The notes under the pieces: model-generated
Told to the model about the DNA's origin: nothing
What the model saw: only the letters and a program-made list of their open reading frames with translations
Database searches by the model: none
Source of the DNA: Namhaeicola litoreus
GTDB lineage: Bacteria; Bacteroidota; Bacteroidia; Flavobacteriales; Flavobacteriaceae
Assembly: GCF_042679565.1 (NCBI RefSeq)
Contig: NZ_JBHTMY010000002.1
Location: 1,164,497 to 1,228,496 of the forward strand
DNA: 64,000 nucleotides
Direction: 5' to 3'
Shown here: one piece after another, positions 62,016 through 64,000 of the stretch
Numbering within the stretch: the first letter of the stretch is position 1
Layout of the letters: each line of letters starts with the position of its first letter
Position numbers and translations under genes: made by a program

Positions 62016-64000
62016 ATGAACAATTTGAATTCCCTTGACAAGTTAAATAGAACCTTTATGAAAAGGAGAAAGACTAATATAAACCGAAGATCGAAACAGA
62101 TATATTTGTTTTTGATTCTACTTTTTGGATTTATAACCCTGACTTTTGCTCAGGTGACTGGAGATTATAGGTCCATTGGAACAGGCAATTGGTCAAATTT
62201 ATCTTCATGGCAGCGCTTTAATGGGACCACTTGGGTGACACCAACTGCAGGACAAGGATATCCTGGTCAAAATGCAGGCACGAATAATGTTTATGTACGA
62301 AGTGGGCATACAATTACGCTAAATGTAAATGTTAATAATAGTTTCAATTCATTGACTATCGGGGATGAAACCGGAGTAACGGATATATTAGCTCTTGGCG
62401 CGGACAGATTTTTAAATACTACTTTAGTTACGATTAGAAGCGATGGATTTCTTCAATGGCTCCCAAATCAAAATCATATATTTTCACTACCGGCTGGTGC
62501 TGAAATTGTCATTCGAACGGGTGGTCAATTGGATATAAGTGGCAATTGTAGTGCGAATAGGAGAATTAGAATCGGGAATGACGATATTGCAATATGTAAT
62601 CCCAACGCAAACAATGCACCAAATGATTTTCAAGAGGTTATGGATGCGGGCGGTACGGCAAATCTAGTTGATACAGATGGGGATGGTGTTAAAAATTATA
62701 TCGACGTTGATGACGATAACGATGGAATTTACGACACAGTAGAATTGGCGAATTGCAGTCCAACAAGTCTCTTTATCACCCGAGAAATATTTTTTGAAGA
62801 TTTTGGCGTAGCAGAGGGTTCTAGTTATGCTAGTTCCTTTATCAATTATACTTATCAGCCTATTTCTGGCTCTTATACTAGCGGGCAAGATGTTGGGGAC
62901 GGAGAATATACTATTTACAACAACATTCAGGCAACTGCAAGTTGGGCGCCGCAATATTGGCAGTCGGTTGGTGATCATACTACGGGTACAGGTAACATGG
63001 GAATTTTCAATGCGAGTAATCCGGGTGGAGAATTTTACAGAAGAACACTATCTGTAGTGGATATTTCTGTCCCAATTGATGTTTCCTTTTGGGCTTTGAA
63101 TCTGGATAAGACTCAAGCACCAAATGCTGGCTCTCGACTTTTACCAAATATCACCGTAAATTTTGTACAAAATAATGTAATAGTTCAAACATTTAATACG
63201 GGAAACATCCCTCAATATCCAAATGGAAGTTCTTCAGCATGGAGAAATTATCAATTTTCTTTTACACCAACTGCATCGGATCCAGTTACACTTGTACTAG
63301 TAAACAATATAAGTCCAGGTTTGGGTAATGATTTGGCTTTAGATGACATATTAGTTACTCAATCTTTTTGTGACCAAGATGGAGATGGCATCATAAATTC
63401 TCTTGAAATAGACAGTGACAATGATGGGTGTAACGATGCCAATGAAGCATATGCAAATCCAAATGCAGACGGTGAAGCGACAGATAATGATGGCTTGGGG
63501 TACTATGGAACCGGTAATCCTCCTGCTGTAAATTCGTCGGGTGCAGTAATTGCCGCTTCATATCAAACACCTGCAGATGGGGACAATAATTCAATTTTTG
63601 ATTACACCGAATTTGGAGTTATACCAGTTATTTCTGCCCAACCAGTAAGTCAGATTTTTTGTGACAGTGGAACTGCAAATTTTAGTGTTACTTCTTCAGG
63701 TACAAATTCATATCAATGGCAAAGAAGCACAAATGGAGGCTCCTCATTTACAAATTTAAATGAAGGAGGAAATTATTCAGGAACAAATACAAATACATTA
63801 ACTGTCAGTAACGTGACCAACGCTATGAATAACCATCAGTTTCGTGTGGTAATTCAGAATTCAGCCTATGTCTGTGGGTCAACTACATCCAATGTTGCTT
63901 CAATAACGGTCAATACAACACCAGCAGTACCTACATTGAATACGACAGCAGCGACATGTTTAGCAGCTGGCTCAACAACGATTACGAATTACAATGCTTC
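62016..64000 (+). CDS. Large surface/secreted protein, N-terminal part (runs off window)
   Basis: 661 codons are visible. The ATG at 62016 is preceded by no clear SD; an ATG at 62058 (MKRRKTN) is an alternative. Signal peptide after a basic stretch, ending LTFAQ. A beta-helix-like segment comes next, then two Asp-rich thrombospondin type 3-like calcium-binding repeats (about residues 219-240, DTDGDGVKNYIDVDDD, and 452-475, DQDGDGIINSLEIDSD), a jelly-roll-like domain between them, and an Ig-like domain from about 538. This layout is typical of long flavobacterial proteins exported by the type IX system, but the C-terminal sorting signal is outside the window. Confidence 0.85.
   Translation, partial: MNNLNSLDKLNRTFMKRRKTNINRRSKQIYLFLILLFGFITLTFAQVTGDYRSIGTGNWSNLSSWQRFNGTTWVTPTAGQGYPGQNAGTNNVYVRSGHTITLNVNVNNSFNSLTIGDETGVTDILALGADRFLNTTLVTIRSDGFLQWLPNQNHIFSLPAGAEIVIRTGGQLDISGNCSANRRIRIGNDDIAICNPNANNAPNDFQEVMDAGGTANLVDTDGDGVKNYIDVDDDNDGIYDTVELANCSPTSLFITREIFFEDFGVAEGSSYASSFINYTYQPISGSYTSGQDVGDGEYTIYNNIQATASWAPQYWQSVGDHTTGTGNMGIFNASNPGGEFYRRTLSVVDISVPIDVSFWALNLDKTQAPNAGSRLLPNITVNFVQNNVIVQTFNTGNIPQYPNGSSSAWRNYQFSFTPTASDPVTLVLVNNISPGLGNDLALDDILVTQSFCDQDGDGIINSLEIDSDNDGCNDANEAYANPNADGEATDNDGLGYYGTGNPPAVNSSGAVIAASYQTPADGDNNSIFDYTEFGVIPVISAQPVSQIFCDSGTANFSVTSSGTNSYQWQRSTNGGSSFTNLNEGGNYSGTNTNTLTVSNVTNAMNNHQFRVVIQNSAYVCGSTTSNVASITVNTTPAVPTLNTTAATCLAAGSTTITNYNA

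Noticed and set aside
1..64000. CRISPR arrays, tRNA/rRNA genes, insertion sequences, prophage
   Set aside because: No regular direct repeats, cloverleaf-like segments, transposase or integrase genes were seen; intergenic gaps are short.

Overview
The window is a gene-dense, low-GC chromosomal segment from a member of the Bacteroidota, almost certainly family Flavobacteriaceae or a close relative. Support comes from the complete Bat aerotolerance operon, the flavobacterial suf layout, IPExxxVDY, DUF4252 and BT0820-type proteins, a TonB-dependent receptor, a large type IX-secretion-style surface protein, A-rich start regions with little Shine-Dalgarno signal, and many copies of the Bacteroidota -7 promoter box TAnnTTTG. 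I see no tRNA, rRNA, CRISPR array, insertion sequence or prophage. The genus cannot be named from what is here.

Layout. 1-9.4 kb: methionyl-tRNA synthetase (cut by the window edge), S66 LD-carboxypeptidase plus YraN, a thioredoxin-like lipid/periplasmic protein, a DUF4252 lipoprotein, PhoH ATPase with a clear terminator, and Mfd. 9.5-13.9 kb: TerB-like protein, then a ferrous-iron locus made of a DtxR/MntR-type regulator, a membrane-anchored second DtxR-like protein fused to FeoA, and FeoB split into a G-protein ORF and a permease ORF. 13.9-21.8 kb (minus strand): alcohol dehydrogenase, an unknown secreted protein, a three-gene operon (PLP enzyme, DUF1611/DgcN-like, dipeptide epimerase/DgcA-like) that should act on D-glutamate or murein dipeptides, MscS, CorA and a DUF4287 protein. 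21.9-26.4 kb: RecB/AddA-like helicase-nuclease, CvpA, PanB.

26.6-35 kb is the Bat operon: MoxR ATPase, DUF58 protein, a DUF4381-like membrane protein, BatA, BatB, BatC, BatD and BatE. It is followed by a DUF1080 protein, a methyltransferase and Map. 37.8-46.7 kb holds an amidohydrolase lipoprotein, a HAD hydrolase, GpmI, an operon of amidase, M14 peptidase and TonB receptor, and an M48 protease. 46.8-54.1 kb holds an aromatic amino acid hydroxylase with a large extra C-terminal part, Pyk, IPExxxVDY, Rnc, FabF, AcpP, PurN and RnhA.

54.2-61.7 kb is the suf iron-sulfur cluster locus (IscA-type carrier, SufB, SufC, SufD, SufS), broken by an oppositely oriented serine hydrolase. Both suf promoters carry the same Fur-type palindrome (TTAGAATnATTCTAA) in the same position, and a weaker copy lies in front of the serine hydrolase. 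The window ends in the first 661 codons of a giant surface protein, preceded by a 35-codon ORF that contains a terminator-like hairpin.

Most notable points: the membrane-tethered DtxR-FeoA fusion with a split FeoB and a DtxR-type operator; the Fur-like boxes that link the two halves of the suf locus; the D-glutamate/murein dipeptide operon; the acpP-fabF hairpin; and the leader ORF/hairpin before the surface protein.
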